Shown piece by piece: positions 27,401 through 30,400 of a stretch of 64,000 bases of DNA. The notes under the pieces were generated by a model. That model was not told the origin of the DNA. It ran no database searches and worked only from the letters and a program-made list of their open reading frames with translations. A program made the translations under genes and the position numbers. The stretch covers positions 56,950,240-57,014,239 of the forward strand of contig CM036762.1 in NCBI GenBank assembly GCA_020796225.1, read 5' to 3'. Position 1 is the first letter of the stretch; every line of letters begins with the position of its first letter. Source of the stretch: Arion vulgaris. Lineage: Eukaryota; Mollusca; Gastropoda; Stylommatophora; Arionidae.

Positions 27401-30400
27401 AATACATGCAACATATACCCATATAGATTACAAAGCAGGGGAAGAGAAAGTACTAAGAAGCATAAGAATGTAATATAACATGAATACATGCAGCATATAA
27501 CCATATAGATTACAAAGCATGGGAAGAGAAAGTACTAAGAAGCAAAAGAATGTAATACGTTGAGCCCGCGTGGTCGCAAGGTACCATACAAAGAAATCAA
27601 CCGATTCTCCAGAGCAAATCGACTGCGATCATCCGAGGAACATGATCGGATGGCTGTGACCTGGACATCGTGAGCACCTAAATGGCCAGTGTCATTGAAA
27701 TGGGTGGCTACAGGGTCACAGAGCATTGGCGTATGTCGCGTAAGTGTTGGGCGAATCGGTCACTGAGCCTCTTGCCTGTCTCGCCGATATAAGCCTTGTT
27801 ACACCGCTTACAGATAATAGCATAGATAAGATTACGGGACTCGCATGTGAACCCATCGTCAATAAGAAACGTGCCTAAAGGAAAAGATACAGTACGCGTC
27901 TGTATCACATAAGCACACGTGTTGCAACGCCGACGACCACACCGGACAGTGCCAAAATGAGTCAGGATATTGGACTTAAGGCGACTGTGTACCAACATAT
28001 CCTTAAGACTTCTGTCCCGTCTGTAAGACACCAAAGGATAGTTGGGGAAGACAGAACGGGTCTCAGGATCTGATCTAAGGAGAGACAGATGACGGAATAA
28101 AACATTTTTCACCAGGGAACTATGGGGGTGGTAAGTTAAGATAAGTTTTACTCTGTCAGAGTTAGTAGTCCTATGCATCACTGATATGCCTGAAGCCGAT
28201 TTGTCACGCTTCATTAATTTCATTAATGTTTTCAACCCTTCTATTCGTTTTACTTCTCACATCTCCACTACTTGTGTCAACTTTCTTGACATTACTATCA
28301 CCTTACGCCTATCCACTATCTATACATCAGTATATTACAAGCCTACTGATGCACATAGTTTTCTCCTCTATACTTCTTCCCATCCCCGGGCTTGTCGTGA
28401 CTCTTTGCCATTCTCGCAGCTCTTACGCCTTCGTCGCCTTTGTAGTGAGGACGATGATTTTCTTGAGAGAGCTCGGAGATGCTTGATTTCTTTCGTAGGC
28501 GCCTATACCCGGAGAGGGTGCTTGTCTCGGCTATGCATCAAGTTCAGAAAATCACTCGCCAGCAGGCCCTTACCAGTCAGCATAGGACTACTAACTCTGA
28601 CAGAGTAAAACTTATCTTAACTTACCACCCCATAGTTCCCTGGTGAAAAATGTTTTATTCCGTCATCTGTCTCTCCTTAGATCAGATCCTGAGACCCGTT
28701 CTGTCTTCCCCAACTATCCTTTGGTGTCTTACAGACGGGACAGAAGTCTTAAGGATATGTTGGTACACAGTCGCCTTAAGTCCAATATCCTGACTCATTT
28801 TGGCACTGTCCGGTGTGGTCGTCGGCGTTGCAACACGTGTGCGTATGTGATACAGACGCGTACTGTATCTTTTCCTTTAGGCACGTTTCTTATTGACGAT
28901 GGGTTCACATGCGAGTCCCGTAATCTTATCTATGCTATTATCTGTAAGCGGTGTAACAAGGCTTATATCGGCGAGACAGGCAAGAGGCTCAGTGACCGAT
29001 TCGCCCAACACTTACGCGACATACGCCAATGCTCTGTGACCCTGTAGCCACCCATTTCAATGACACTGGCCATTTAGGTGCTCACGATGTCCAGGTCACA
29101 GCCATCCGATCATGTTCCTCGGATGATCGCAGTCGATTTGCTCTGGAGAATCGGTTGATTTCTTTGTATGGTACCTTGCGACCACGCGGGCTCAACGTAT
29201 TACATTCTTATGCTTCTTAGTACTTTCTCTTCCCATGCTTTGTAATCTATATGGTTATATGCTGCATGTATTCATGTTATATTACATTCTTATTCTTCTT
29301 AGTACTTTCTCTTCCCCTGCTTTGTAATCTATATGGGTATATGTTGCATGTATTCAAGTTATATATTTACTAGATGTTTCATTGTTTCTTTTCCTTTCTA
29401 TTTCTAGTTTTTATGTGTGTTTTTGTGTTACATTTATTTCGTTATTCGTTTTTATTCCAGATTTTCCTTAGATACGTTTGTATTTGGTCGTCCATTTGTG
29501 TTTCATTTTAATTTGTCACTCCTGTTTGTTCGTTTGCTTGATAAAGGCCTTGTTGGTCGAAACGTTGCTGTATTTTGTCATTGTTTTTGTAATTTGTAAA
29601 ACTACAGTACTTTGTGATTACGTGTTTTGCCTATAACTATACAACGGTATCCCAATTATAACGTCATATGCTTTCCGCGTTCAAAGTCGACTGGGTTCGG
29701 TGCACGGGATTTCGTGAAATTGTTGTATACTCACGATATTTCTATGTTACCATAATGTATTTTAGAACAACGCGTCTGTGTACCGTAGATCTGTTACTAT
29801 TGTGTACAATCCGGTGAGGTTGATTTTAATATAACCTGAAGAAGAAATATTTCAAACTACATCAAATTTTCTTGGAAAAAATATTTCTCTAGCGTCATGG
29901 ATATTCTAAGGCTGCTTGCAAAAATCACTGAGATCCAACAGGTAGTTTTCGAGAAAATCAATTTCAAACGTGCTCACGAATTAATGGACAGACTATAGCA
30001 CTGATGCGCTGTAAAATAAGCTCACTCAAACTCAACAGCTGATATGCATCGATCACAAATATTGCAATAAAAGCCACTTTATACATGTCAGATAAGATGC
30101 ATCGATTACACATATTTTAGTGTAAAACCACCTCAGACCAGTCGAACTGATAAGATACACCTATTACAAATATTGCAGTGTAAAACCACTTTCTACTTGT
30201 CTGATGATAATAGCCGTCCATCACAAGCGATGATGACAACAATCTCAGACGTGTGCTGCTGCACCTCTCTGGTGTGTGCGGAGGTGACTGTAGAGTCCAA
30301 TACTAGAACAGAATCCCCTACAACAAGTGTACATGATCAAGGTTAGATATATGCGTGTTGTGTGCTCTGTCTTTTCGCGCTGCTCGTTTTCTCTGTGCCT

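Larger units (their letters stand above)
27086..29630. mobile_element. Penelope-like element, inverted pair (PLE-1)
   Basis: Two nearly identical arms in opposite directions (27086-28176 minus, 28577-29630 plus) flank a 400-bp centre (28177-28576) that continues the plus copy into its reverse transcriptase. Each arm ends in the same terminal sequence with a hammerhead-like motif. Inverted or partial tandem copies are a known feature of Penelope insertions. Confidence 0.9.
25259..29994 (-). mobile_element. Tc1/mariner-superfamily element, Sailor-like, split by a Penelope insertion
   Basis: Inverted repeats of about 105 bp (25259-25364 and 29890-29994) differ at about one base and start TAGTCTGTCCATTAATTCG, with TA on both outer sides. 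Without the nested insertion (27086-29645) the element is about 2.2 kb. It carries one transposase gene on the minus strand. The transposase D-to-E spacing of about 83 residues is far longer than the 34-41 of common mariner and Tc1 families and close to the DD82E group called Sailor. Confidence 0.88.
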
